This document shows positions 1-6,773 of a DNA stretch of 10,960 nucleotides, in pieces. The notes under the pieces were generated by a model that did no database searches, was not told where the DNA came from, and saw only the letters and a program-made list of their open reading frames with translations. The DNA is from Bacteroidota bacterium. Lineage in GTDB: Bacteria; Bacteroidota; Bacteroidia; Bacteroidales; Prolixibacteraceae. Both the position numbers and the translations under genes were made by a program. Every line of letters begins with the position of its first letter. Position 1 is the stretch's first letter. Location of the stretch: positions 1 to 10,960 of the forward strand of contig JAEWME010000069.1 in NCBI GenBank assembly GCA_023393265.1. Direction: 5' to 3'.

Positions 1-1076
1 TCGCCACGAAAGCAGGTTTGGAAGGCAGCGTGCAACGATGGGATTGGGCCTATTATTCGGAGAAGCTGAAATCGGAAAAATTCGACTATACCGACGAGGA
101 AACAAAGCCCTACCTGCAACTCGAAAAAGTAATCGAAGGTGTGTTCGGACTGGCTCAAAAACTTTACGGACTGCACCTTCAGGAAAATAAATCAATCGAA
201 GTTTATCATCCGGAAGTTTCGGCTTACGAAGTTTTCGACGAGCAAAACAGGTTTGTAGCCGTGCTGTACCTCGATTTCTTCCCGCGTGAAGGCAAGCGCT
301 CCGGCGCGTGGATGACCGACTATCGTTCGCAATCGAATGTGAATGGAGTACAAATCAGGCCGCACGTTTCGCTGGTGACTAACTTCAGCAAATCGACCGA
401 AAACACCCCGTCGTTGCTGACTTTTGACGAAGTGACTACTTTCCTGCACGAGTTTGGGCATGGGCTGCACGGCATGTTGTCGCAATGCCAGTTTCCCGGA
501 ACTTCGGGCACCAACGTGTATTGGGATTTTGTGGAGCTTCCTTCGCAAATGCACGAAAACTGGGCCTACGAGAAAGAATGGCTCGATACGTTTGCTGTTC
601 ATTACCAGACCGGCGAAAAAATGCCTGAAGCACTGATTGAAAAAGTGCGGAAAGCCCAGAATTTTCAGGCTGCCTACCAGATGGAACGGCAACTTAGTTT
701 TGGAATGCTCGACATGGCTTATCACGACCGGGAAATGTCTGTTGAAGGAGAACTGAAAGCTTTCGAGACCAATGCCATCGCTTCAACCGAGTTATTCGAT
801 CAGGTTGAAGGAAGCATGCAAACGACTGCTTTCTCTCACATATTTTCGGGTGGCTACGACGCTGGCTACTACAGCTATAAATGGGCCGAGGTGCTCGATG
901 CCGACGCTTTTTCTGTTTTCCAGGAAAAAGGAATTTTCGATCGCGGCACGGCAGATTCCTTCAGGAAAAATATTCTTGAAAAAGGAGGAAGCGAACATCC
1001 GATGAAATTGTACAAAGCTTTCAGGGGACAGGAACCAACTGTTGACGCCTTGCTGAAACGCAACGGGATGAAATAA
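1..1076 (+). CDS. M3-family zinc oligopeptidase (Dcp-like), C-terminal part
   Basis: Hydrolyses short peptides, probably releasing dipeptides, as a zinc metallopeptidase of the M3 (thimet oligopeptidase / peptidyl-dipeptidase Dcp) family. The reading frame is open from base 3, so the gene begins outside the window. About 357 codons are visible, roughly the C-terminal half of a family usually near 700 residues. The zinc site HEFGHGLH is encoded at 447-470. The third ligand, the Glu of FVELPSQMHENW, lies 25 residues after the second His, the spacing seen in thimet oligopeptidase. Further on, GYDAGYYSYKW matches the conserved segment that carries the substrate-stabilising tyrosines. No signal peptide can be judged because the 5' end is missing. 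The stop at 1074-1076 converges on the minus-strand PAP2 gene with a 31-bp gap and no obvious terminator hairpin. The family call is firm; the choice between dipeptidyl carboxypeptidase and oligopeptidase A is inferred. Confidence 0.93.
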   Translation, partial: ATKAGLEGSVQRWDWAYYSEKLKSEKFDYTDEETKPYLQLEKVIEGVFGLAQKLYGLHLQENKSIEVYHPEVSAYEVFDEQNRFVAVLYLDFFPREGKRSGAWMTDYRSQSNVNGVQIRPHVSLVTNFSKSTENTPSLLTFDEVTTFLHEFGHGLHGMLSQCQFPGTSGTNVYWDFVELPSQMHENWAYEKEWLDTFAVHYQTGEKMPEALIEKVRKAQNFQAAYQMERQLSFGMLDMAYHDREMSVEGELKAFETNAIASTELFDQVEGSMQTTAFSHIFSGGYDAGYYSYKWAEVLDADAFSVFQEKGIFDRGTADSFRKNILEKGGSEHPMKLYKAFRGQEPTVDALLKRNGMK

Positions 1077-1107
1077 CGACAAGGGAAAAAGGAGAAAGGC
1101 AAAAGTT

Positions 1108-1728
1108 CTATACAAAACTGAAGGCCATCACCATGATGATCAGTCCGAGGAAAAAACCAGCGATCACTTGAGGAACAGTGTGCTTGCCCAAAATCAACCG
1201 GGCTGAGCTGACCAGTCCGGCAGCCAGAATAATGGCCGACAAAATCAACACGGGGTTTTCCTGAAGCCGGAACGCCAAAGTGAGAAATCCACCCAAAAGC
1301 CCGCCTATTGCTGCCGCGTGAGCGCTTATTTTCCAGCGGATGGTAATAAACAGCAAAGCCATCTGTACCAGTATAGAGGTGATCAGGAACAATTTGTAAA
1401 TCGGGTAAACAGGTAGCCGCTGCAAAATCATATAGCCAACGTAGTAAAAAACCGAGCTCAAAATCAGCGGTATGATGCGATCAGTGTTCTTCTCCATTTT
1501 AATGTCAAACCGCGGACTCAGGCTGAGGATCAGGATGCTGATGGCCGGCAAAATGCAGGTTGACAGAAAAACTGTCAGCATGATGAATTTCATGACGCTC
1601 CACGGAAGAATCGAAAAGTAAAAGCTGGAATTAAATAAAAGTGCAAAACCCAGGGTAGGTATCAGCAACGGGTGAAAAACAACAGAAGTTACACGAGCTA
1701 CCGTTGCCAAAGTTTTATTTTCTGTCAT
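1108..1728 (-). CDS. PAP2-superfamily integral membrane protein, atypical catalytic site
   Basis: A 206-residue, very hydrophobic protein with about five to six likely membrane segments. It carries a recognisable but altered version of the three PAP2 lipid-phosphatase motifs. Motif 1 (K-x6-RP) reads K77-x6-R84 followed by Ile-Ile-Pro. Motif 2 (PSGH) reads ISAH at 134-137. Motif 3 (SR-x5-H-x3-D) reads SAR177-x5-H183-x3-Q187, so the Asp that polarises the nucleophilic His is Gln. It probably acts at the inner membrane on a lipid phosphate or diphosphate, or has lost phosphatase activity. It lies 50 bp downstream of rpoN on the same strand, so cotranscription is likely. The start ATG at 1726-1728 gives a short polar N-terminus before the first hydrophobic segment. 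Family membership is moderately secure; activity and substrate are unknown. Confidence 0.75.
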   Translation of the reverse strand: MTENKTLATVARVTSVVFHPLLIPTLGFALLFNSSFYFSILPWSVMKFIMLTVFLSTCILPAISILILSLSPRFDIKMEKNTDRIIPLILSSVFYYVGYMILQRLPVYPIYKLFLITSILVQMALLFITIRWKISAHAAAIGGLLGGFLTLAFRLQENPVLILSAIILAAGLVSSARLILGKHTVPQVIAGFFLGLIIMVMAFSFV

Positions 1729-1778
1729 TGTTTTCTGTTTTCTATTGATGCGCCAGTACGAAAACGGGCGTCATTCTG

Positions 1779-3227
1779 TTAAAGTTCCTTGCGCATCCGG
1801 GCTACCGGAATCCCAAGCTGCTCGCGATATTTGGCTACCGTTCGGCGCGCCACAATGTACGATTTCTCTTTCAGGATAGCAGCCAGTTGTTCGTCGGTTA
1901 CCGGGCGACGCTTGTCCTCATTGTCGATACACTCTTTCAGTATTTTCTTGATTTCGCGCGTTGATACCTCTTCTCCCGTATCGGTCTGCATTCCTTCCGA
2001 GAAGAAATATTTCAGCGGATAAATTCCGAAATGTGTCTGTATATATTTGCTGTTTGATACCCTTGAAATCGTCGAGATGTCGAGGCCAGTGCGGTCGGCA
2101 ATATCTTTCAGGATCATGGGTTTCAGTTTGGCTTCATCACCTTCCTGAAAGAATTCCTCCTGAAACCGTATAATCTCCGACATAGTCACCATCAGGGTTT
2201 GCTGCCGCTGACGAATGGCATCGATAAACCATTTGGCCGAATCGAGCTTTTGTTTCATGAAGCTCATCGCCTCTTTCTTGTCTTTAGTAGGCATCGCCTT
2301 GTTTCCCGAATACGATTTCATCAAATCGAGATAGGTGGAACTCAATTGCAGATCGGGTGCATTTTTCTGGTTCAGGCTGAGCTGCAATTCCCCTTCAACA
2401 TTATCGAGCAAAAAATCGGGCACAATTACCTGGTTCGACCGGTTCATCGGGTTGCTGTATGAACTCCCGGGTTTCGGGTTCAGTTTCAGGATTTCATCAA
2501 TGGCTTCTTTCAGCTCTTCCTCCGAAACTTCGTATTTCTTCAGAATCTTATCGTAGTGTTTCCGGGTAAATTCTTCAAAATTATCCTGAATGATTTTAGC
2601 AGCCAGGCACGTCGAATTTTTCCCCTTTTTACGTTCGATCTGAAGCAAAAGACATTCCTGAAGGCTTCTGGCGGCAATGCCCGGCGGATCAAAATCCTGG
2701 ATGATTTCGAGGTATCGTTCGAGGTCTTTCACCGGTACATCCATATTCAGGTGAAAAGCCAGATCGTCGGCCATGTTCAACAGGTCGCGGCGCAGGTAAC
2801 CGTCTTCGTCGATATTGCCAATGATGTATTCGGCCACCTGTTTTTCCTCGTCGTTCAGGTAAGTCAGGCGAAGCTGGTCGATCAGCGAATCATGAAAACT
2901 GACTCCCGATGAATACGGAATATCAATCTGCTTATCGTCTTTCGAATAATTGTTGGTGGTGAGGCGGTAATTCGGAATGTCTTCCTCGTTCATGTAATCT
3001 TCGAGCGAAAACTCGTCTTCTCCCGGCGATTCGGCCGATTCTTCCTCGTAATTCTCCGGCATATCTTCATTCTCTACCAATTCGAGGATTGGATTTTCCT
3101 CCAGTTCGCTCTTGATGCGTTGCTCCAGTTGCATGGCAGGAATCTCCAGCAGCTTGATCACCTGTATCTGCTGTGGCGAGAGTTTCTGTAATAATCGCTG
3201 CTGTAAACTAAGCCTTTGTTCTGCCAT
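1779..3227 (-). CDS. rpoN: RNA polymerase sigma-54 factor
   Basis: Sigma-54 directs RNA polymerase to -24/-12 promoters and needs an AAA+ enhancer-binding activator to open DNA. The 482 residues match family length and order. The Gln/Leu-rich region I (about residues 5-48) contains LSPQQIQVIKLL and ends in ELEENPILE. A Glu/Asp-rich region II follows (about 50-90), then the core-binding domain. The helix-turn-helix segment contains TGLDISTISRVSNSKY. The RpoN box, ARRTVAKYRE at about 460-469, lies close to the C-terminus. The start ATG at 3225-3227 places region I right at the N-terminus, as expected. A purine run GGGGAAAG lies about 11-18 nt upstream but is not a good ribosome site. The PAP2 gene follows after 50 bp. 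The upstream neighbour is a DUF5723 gene 111 bp away, and a candidate -7 box in the spacer suggests rpoN also has its own promoter. No activator gene is visible in the window. Confidence 0.97.
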   Translation of the reverse strand: MAEQRLSLQQRLLQKLSPQQIQVIKLLEIPAMQLEQRIKSELEENPILELVENEDMPENYEEESAESPGEDEFSLEDYMNEEDIPNYRLTTNNYSKDDKQIDIPYSSGVSFHDSLIDQLRLTYLNDEEKQVAEYIIGNIDEDGYLRRDLLNMADDLAFHLNMDVPVKDLERYLEIIQDFDPPGIAARSLQECLLLQIERKKGKNSTCLAAKIIQDNFEEFTRKHYDKILKKYEVSEEELKEAIDEILKLNPKPGSSYSNPMNRSNQVIVPDFLLDNVEGELQLSLNQKNAPDLQLSSTYLDLMKSYSGNKAMPTKDKKEAMSFMKQKLDSAKWFIDAIRQRQQTLMVTMSEIIRFQEEFFQEGDEAKLKPMILKDIADRTGLDISTISRVSNSKYIQTHFGIYPLKYFFSEGMQTDTGEEVSTREIKKILKECIDNEDKRRPVTDEQLAAILKEKSYIVARRTVAKYREQLGIPVARMRKEL

Positions 3228-3244
3228 TTCTGTTCAACTTTCCC

Positions 3245-3252
3245 CAAAATTA
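3245..3252 (-). promoter_or_regulatory. Candidate -7 box of rpoN promoter (TAATTTTG)
   Basis: Read on the minus strand the spacer contains TAATTTTG, a full match to the Bacteroidota -7 consensus TAnnTTTG. It would give a leader of about 10 nt before the rpoN ATG. A TTG lies about 24 nt upstream, slightly farther than the usual -33 spacing, so the -33 element is weak. The spacer is A/T rich, so a chance match is possible. Confidence 0.35.
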
Positions 3253-3338
3253 AAATTTTTAATCGAATGAATTTACCAATAAATTCAAAAAGACATTGTT
3301 GGCAGGCATTTCAGGAGATAATTAACTGTCAATCAATA

Positions 3339-4757
3339 TTAATACATTTCCGGAAAACCAAAATCAGTTGTCTCCTTCTGAATCCGGCCATTGTTCATTA
3401 CTTTCTTTACCTTTTTGGGCCGGTAAAACGGGTATGTTTCGTCGGGGTTGCCGTACAAGTCGCGCTTTCTGAAAACATAGAAACACACGCCAAAGGTAAG
3501 ACCCGAAAACTCTGCAGAATTAGGCGCCAGGAAGGAAAACAGGTTATCCGTGCCAATGTATGCCTGACCAAAATACCGCTTAAACAGCAGCGCAACTGGC
3601 ATGTTCAGAACCGCCTGATCGATTACAGAGAAGCCCGCACTCATTTCAAATTTATCGGTAAGGTTAAGGCCTGTTGAAAACATCATGGTATTGTGATTCA
3701 ACCGTTTGAGTTTAATATACCGATCAACAAAATTGAGGCTTACTTTTCGGTTTACCTGGTATTTTATGCCCGAATAAAATGTCACCGGCATTTTGGTTTC
3801 GAAAGGCACCTGGCGGTTGTCTATTTTAAACAGGTGCGAAAACTTATTATCGAACGAAATGCTGTCGCCAGGTTTCGATACAATCTCGATACCATCAACA
3901 AATTCAGATCTTAACTTCGATTCTTCGAGCAACGATTCGCTCCTGAAATCTTTCGATGTGAGGTTGTTTTTCCACCTGATGTTCCCAATGTCGAGTACAC
4001 TTGCCGAAATCGTCATTTTCTGGTTTACACGATACCTGAAACCCAGGTCGACTCCAGCACCTGAATTTCCCGAGTTAAGCAAATAATCCTTGATAACCCT
4101 GGGCGAAAAAGCCGGAGCGCTGCTGATTGAACCGTCGCTGTTCTCGTATTTCTCTTCCGGCATCGACATTTTCCCGTAGCCATCGGTTTTGAAATAATGG
4201 TTGCCTGCAACATTGGTAACAGAGCCTGAAATATCAGACGAGAAAACACCTTTCCCGTAATAAAGTTTACCCCTGATGCCCCATGAAAAATCCTGATAAT
4301 CGGATGGCGACGAATAGCCGATGCTATATTCGCGATAATGGACAATAAGCAGCGGAACACTTTGCTTCTCACCCACCTGAACACTCCTGAATTCGGGCTT
4401 AATCATGAAACCGGCAACCGGACCTTTGATGGAGGCTGCAAAAAGCACATTTTCCCGAATCCTGAAATTGAAAAAACCTTCGGCAGAGCGTGCCGTGAAA
4501 TTCAGCAGGTCCATCTCCAGTTTTTGGTTGAACGATTTCCTGTCGACCATACTTCTGACAATATCGAGGTATTCTTCATCCTCATTGATTCCTTTGGTCA
4601 ACTGTCCCGCCAACTTTCTGATCACTTCCTGGTTGTTGTAGCCCAGATTCATTCCTGCCAGCGGAAATATGCTAAAAGTATAATGGCTGTCGGAATAAAG
4701 AAAAGCAGGGTTGTAACCCGATGAATTAAACTGCTTTTCGAGCGGATAAAAAGCCAT
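3339..4757 (-). CDS. DUF5723-type outer-membrane barrel protein, frameshifted from its signal peptide
   Basis: Probable outer-membrane beta-barrel protein of unknown role, homologous along its whole length to the product of the adjacent upstream gene at 5068-6510. Shared landmarks are NPAFL near the N-terminus, an FPxAGxxxGYN segment, FNFRI, a GAG(V/F)D(L/I)GF segment, and I(R/K)WKNNL. The C-terminal half has alternating polar and hydrophobic strands and an IGTDNL segment. This open frame begins at ATG 4755-4757 and encodes 472 residues with no signal peptide, starting MAFYPLEKQF. Reading the same frame upstream gives SKGGRAQTN directly before that Met, which aligns with the paralogue's AGRAQSN processing site. 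The frame has no start codon upstream; the ATG and hydrophobic core of the signal peptide are in another frame (4774-4843). As sequenced the gene is therefore either broken, made without export, or rescued by -1 slippage. Family assignment is from memory of DUF5723 and supported by the paralogue. It is probably expressed in the same minus-strand direction as rpoN, which follows after 111 bp. Confidence 0.85.
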   Translation of the reverse strand: MAFYPLEKQFNSSGYNPAFLYSDSHYTFSIFPLAGMNLGYNNQEVIRKLAGQLTKGINEDEEYLDIVRSMVDRKSFNQKLEMDLLNFTARSAEGFFNFRIRENVLFAASIKGPVAGFMIKPEFRSVQVGEKQSVPLLIVHYREYSIGYSSPSDYQDFSWGIRGKLYYGKGVFSSDISGSVTNVAGNHYFKTDGYGKMSMPEEKYENSDGSISSAPAFSPRVIKDYLLNSGNSGAGVDLGFRYRVNQKMTISASVLDIGNIRWKNNLTSKDFRSESLLEESKLRSEFVDGIEIVSKPGDSISFDNKFSHLFKIDNRQVPFETKMPVTFYSGIKYQVNRKVSLNFVDRYIKLKRLNHNTMMFSTGLNLTDKFEMSAGFSVIDQAVLNMPVALLFKRYFGQAYIGTDNLFSFLAPNSAEFSGLTFGVCFYVFRKRDLYGNPDETYPFYRPKKVKKVMNNGRIQKETTDFGFPEMY

Positions 4758-4773
4758 GTTCGTCTGCGCCCTC

Positions 4774-4843
4774 CCTCCTTTAGAAAAAAGCAGAAGAAAG
4801 CTATCAGGATGATGGATTTTATATGTGTGTTTTTCGGGCTCAT
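4774..4843 (-). pseudogene. Out-of-frame signal peptide of the downstream DUF5723 gene
   Basis: Minus-strand ATG at 4841-4843 opens with MSPKNTHIKSIILIAFFCFF: a basic start followed by a hydrophobic core, a classic signal peptide. In this frame it then runs into LKEGGRRRTW and nonsense. One extra base near the T6 run (plus-strand A6 at 4784-4789) would join it to SKGGRAQT, giving a complete signal peptide fused to the barrel at 3339-4757. A perfect-looking AAGGAGG follows the T run, 16 nt ahead of the internal ATG at 4757. A real one-base deletion, a sequencing or assembly error in the homopolymer, and phase-variable slippage all fit. Sequence alone does not decide between them. Confidence 0.75.
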
Positions 4844-4856
4844 TGTAAAATATCTG

Positions 4857-4884
4857 CCTTCAGCATAAAAATTTATCCTGAAGG
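4857..4884 (-). repeat. Inverted repeat immediately upstream of the DUF5723 start
   Basis: Arms CCTTCAGCATAAA and TTTATCCTGAAGG pair over 13 positions with one mismatch and leave a 2-base centre. It ends 13 nt before the ATG at 4843. On the minus strand the T tract after it is short (ATATTTTACA), so it is a poor intrinsic terminator. It could fold in the 5' leader of the DUF5723 mRNA or be a protein-binding site. Confidence 0.5.
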
Positions 4885-5067
4885 ACTTGTAAAAAGCTGT
4901 GCAACAATTCTGCTGCTAACTTTTATCTAACAGAATAGGGTGCGGAAAAATTGTATTTCCGGTGAAAAACCTCCGCTACTGTGCCGGTAAAGTTATAGAG
5001 TTCGGTCATAATAGAAAGGATTTGATCAAAAGATTCCGAATATTTTGTCCTTAACAAAACATCTCCG
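4885..5067. other. Non-coding spacer between the two DUF5723 genes
   Basis: I see no credible gene here. On the plus strand it contains short blocks resembling parts of a cobalamin riboswitch (AATAGGG at 4934-4940, GGTGAAAAACC at 4961-4971, CCGCTACTGTG at 4973-4983), but no plus-strand gene follows. The 9-mer CTCCGCTAC occurs at 4971-4979 and again at 5063-5071, the second copy overlapping the stop codon of the upstream DUF5723 gene. No recognisable terminator follows that gene on the minus strand. Confidence 0.5.
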
Positions 5068-6510
5068 CTACCTTGCTTTTTTCCTTTTAAGCTCGAAAAA
5101 TGGCAGATAGTCGATTTGCATTTTCCTGTTCGCCGCTTGAGAAAAAAGAAAAATTGTAGCTCCGAATGAGACACCTGCATAATCGGAAGCACCGCTCACA
5201 ACAGAAAGAATATTATCGGTCCCGATAAAAAACTGACCAGCACTCCAACTCCGGATAAAAGCCAGCGGAAGGTTGAAATAAGTGGGACCTTGTTTACCAT
5301 AGCCCGTTAGCAAACGCCATTTCTCACTAAGTACATAATCGGCCGAAATCGAAAAGCTGTTATAAGCCATTTGGGCTACCGAAACGTACCGATCTGCCAC
5401 ACCCCATGTCAGGCGGCTGCTTGCTTTGTATTTCAATCCGGCATAAACAGAAACAGGCATGGCGGTTGTGTAGGGTGCCGGATTGAGCGCCACCTTAAAC
5501 AGCGACGGGATTTGCTGGGTCTCCGCCGGATAATCGGGCGACCTAACCAAATGATTATCATTACTCTGACTATAGTCGATATACTTCGGGTCGAACTGGT
5601 ATTCACCAAAATAATCCATCGAATTCAGGTTATTTTTCCATTTTATCTGGCCAACATCGGTCACACTAGCCGAGAAAGAGACATTGTCATTGACCTGATA
5701 ATCAAATCCAATGTCGAACCCTGCACCAAAATTTTTTGCATTAAAAAGAAAACTTCCAACCGAAAAATCATCGGCTGTCGTTATCGACTTCAAATCGTCA
5801 TTTTCATCGAGAATAAGCTTTGCCGGAAATGACATTTTCATCTGGTTAGATGTTCTGAAATAGTAGTTGTTATTCTGAAATTCGGAGCTTCCTCGTACAT
5901 TTGAGATCATCGAGAACTTACCAAAATAAGCCTTGGCACGAACACCAATAGTCAATTTACTTTTGATGAGTTCACGGGCGTAACCCAAACTGTACTCGCG
6001 GTAATACATCGCATGAATAGGGAAATCCTGCGCTTTATTCATCGGCACCGCCAAAACCGATGGGTCTGACAAAAAATCAGACAATTCGCCTTTCAGATCG
6101 GTCATAAGCCGCATGTTGTCTTTTATCCTGAAGTTGAATGAACCCTGACCCGAGCGGTAACCTAAATTCAGAATCGGGATTTCCAGCCGCTGAAAAAATA
6201 AATCTTCACCCAGCATACTCCGAAAAACAGTTTTAAATTTCTCGTTGTCCTGTTCTCCGCGCAAAACGTTCACAATCATTTCGTTCATAACCTTTTGATC
6301 GTTGTAACCGACGGTTAGCCCGGCAAAAGGGAAAAGGCTCAGGGTAAGTTTTCCCTCACCTGTCAGAAATGCCGGGTTCAGGTTGGGCGCGTTTATCTGG
6401 TCGCCACTGTTGTAAAAAATCAGGTTTGATTGAGCCCTGCCTGCCAATGACAGTAATATCGCTGCCAACGACAATAGAATAAAACGTTTTGTCCGGGGGC
6501 CCTTTTTCAT
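5068..6510 (-). CDS. DUF5723-type outer-membrane barrel protein
   Basis: Probable exported beta-barrel protein of the outer membrane, specific to Bacteroidota; cellular role unknown. I take the ATG at 6508-6510 as start (480 residues) because it begins a textbook signal peptide: MKKGPRTKRF, the core ILLSLAAILLSLA, then GRAQ with likely cleavage before SNLIFYN. A GTG at 6525 would add five residues without benefit. The mature protein has NPAFL, LFPFAGLTVGYND, FNFRI, an IKWKNNL segment, and a C-terminal run of amphipathic strands with FFIGTDNILS and GVSFGATIFLF. It is the intact paralogue of the gene directly downstream, so the pair arose by tandem duplication. A strong terminator separates it from asnS upstream, so it needs its own promoter somewhere in 6526-6690. 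I found no good -7 box there. Confidence 0.87.
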   Translation of the reverse strand: MKKGPRTKRFILLSLAAILLSLAGRAQSNLIFYNSGDQINAPNLNPAFLTGEGKLTLSLFPFAGLTVGYNDQKVMNEMIVNVLRGEQDNEKFKTVFRSMLGEDLFFQRLEIPILNLGYRSGQGSFNFRIKDNMRLMTDLKGELSDFLSDPSVLAVPMNKAQDFPIHAMYYREYSLGYARELIKSKLTIGVRAKAYFGKFSMISNVRGSSEFQNNNYYFRTSNQMKMSFPAKLILDENDDLKSITTADDFSVGSFLFNAKNFGAGFDIGFDYQVNDNVSFSASVTDVGQIKWKNNLNSMDYFGEYQFDPKYIDYSQSNDNHLVRSPDYPAETQQIPSLFKVALNPAPYTTAMPVSVYAGLKYKASSRLTWGVADRYVSVAQMAYNSFSISADYVLSEKWRLLTGYGKQGPTYFNLPLAFIRSWSAGQFFIGTDNILSVVSGASDYAGVSFGATIFLFSQAANRKMQIDYLPFFELKRKKAR

Positions 6511-6525
6511 GCTATAAAATCTCAC

Positions 6526-6690
6526 TTTTTGCGGGAATCCCTGTTCCCCTGTTATTTGGATTTATCTTTATGCAAACAACAAATCCGGATTGAGCTTGTT
6601 CGGCTAAATTTACGAACAGAAGACAACTCTACAATTTCAGTTCGGAGCGAACTAGTAATTTTAAATATTTTTTAACCAATCCGGAGTAAT
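6526..6690. other. Spacer upstream of the DUF5723 pair
   Basis: No gene is visible. It must hold the promoter of the DUF5723 genes, since a terminator lies on its far side, but no clear TAnnTTTG match at sensible spacing is present on the minus strand; the closest is TAAATTTA. Confidence 0.4.
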
Positions 6691-6736
6691 AAAAACAAAT
6701 AAAAGAGGGCGCAAACAACCAGGTGTTTGTGCCCTC
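6690..6736 (-). terminator. Intrinsic terminator of asnS
   Basis: Arms GAGGGCGCAAACA (6705-6717) and TGTTTGTGCCCTC (6724-6736) form a 13-position stem with a 6-nt loop. There is one A-C mismatch on the minus-strand RNA (G-U if read on plus). On the minus strand the stem is followed by TTTTATTTGTTTTT, a good U-rich tail. It lies 37 bp after the asnS stop and should isolate asnS from the DUF5723 genes. Confidence 0.85.
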
Positions 6737-6773
6737 CTTTGCAACAAAAACTTTCGTTTTCTATCTTTTGCCG

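Noticed and set aside
192..725. Minus-strand open frame of 177 codons
   Set aside because: Antisense to the clearly conserved M3 peptidase, including its zinc motif.
4923..5192. Minus-strand frame of 89 codons overlapping the end of the DUF5723 gene
   Set aside because: Most of it is an out-of-frame shadow of the DUF5723 coding sequence; the remainder in the spacer shows no domain or start signal.
5933..5955. TTGGCACG resembling a sigma-54 -24 element
   Set aside because: No GC/TTGC -12 element follows at the required spacing, and it lies inside the DUF5723 coding region with no gene downstream on that strand.
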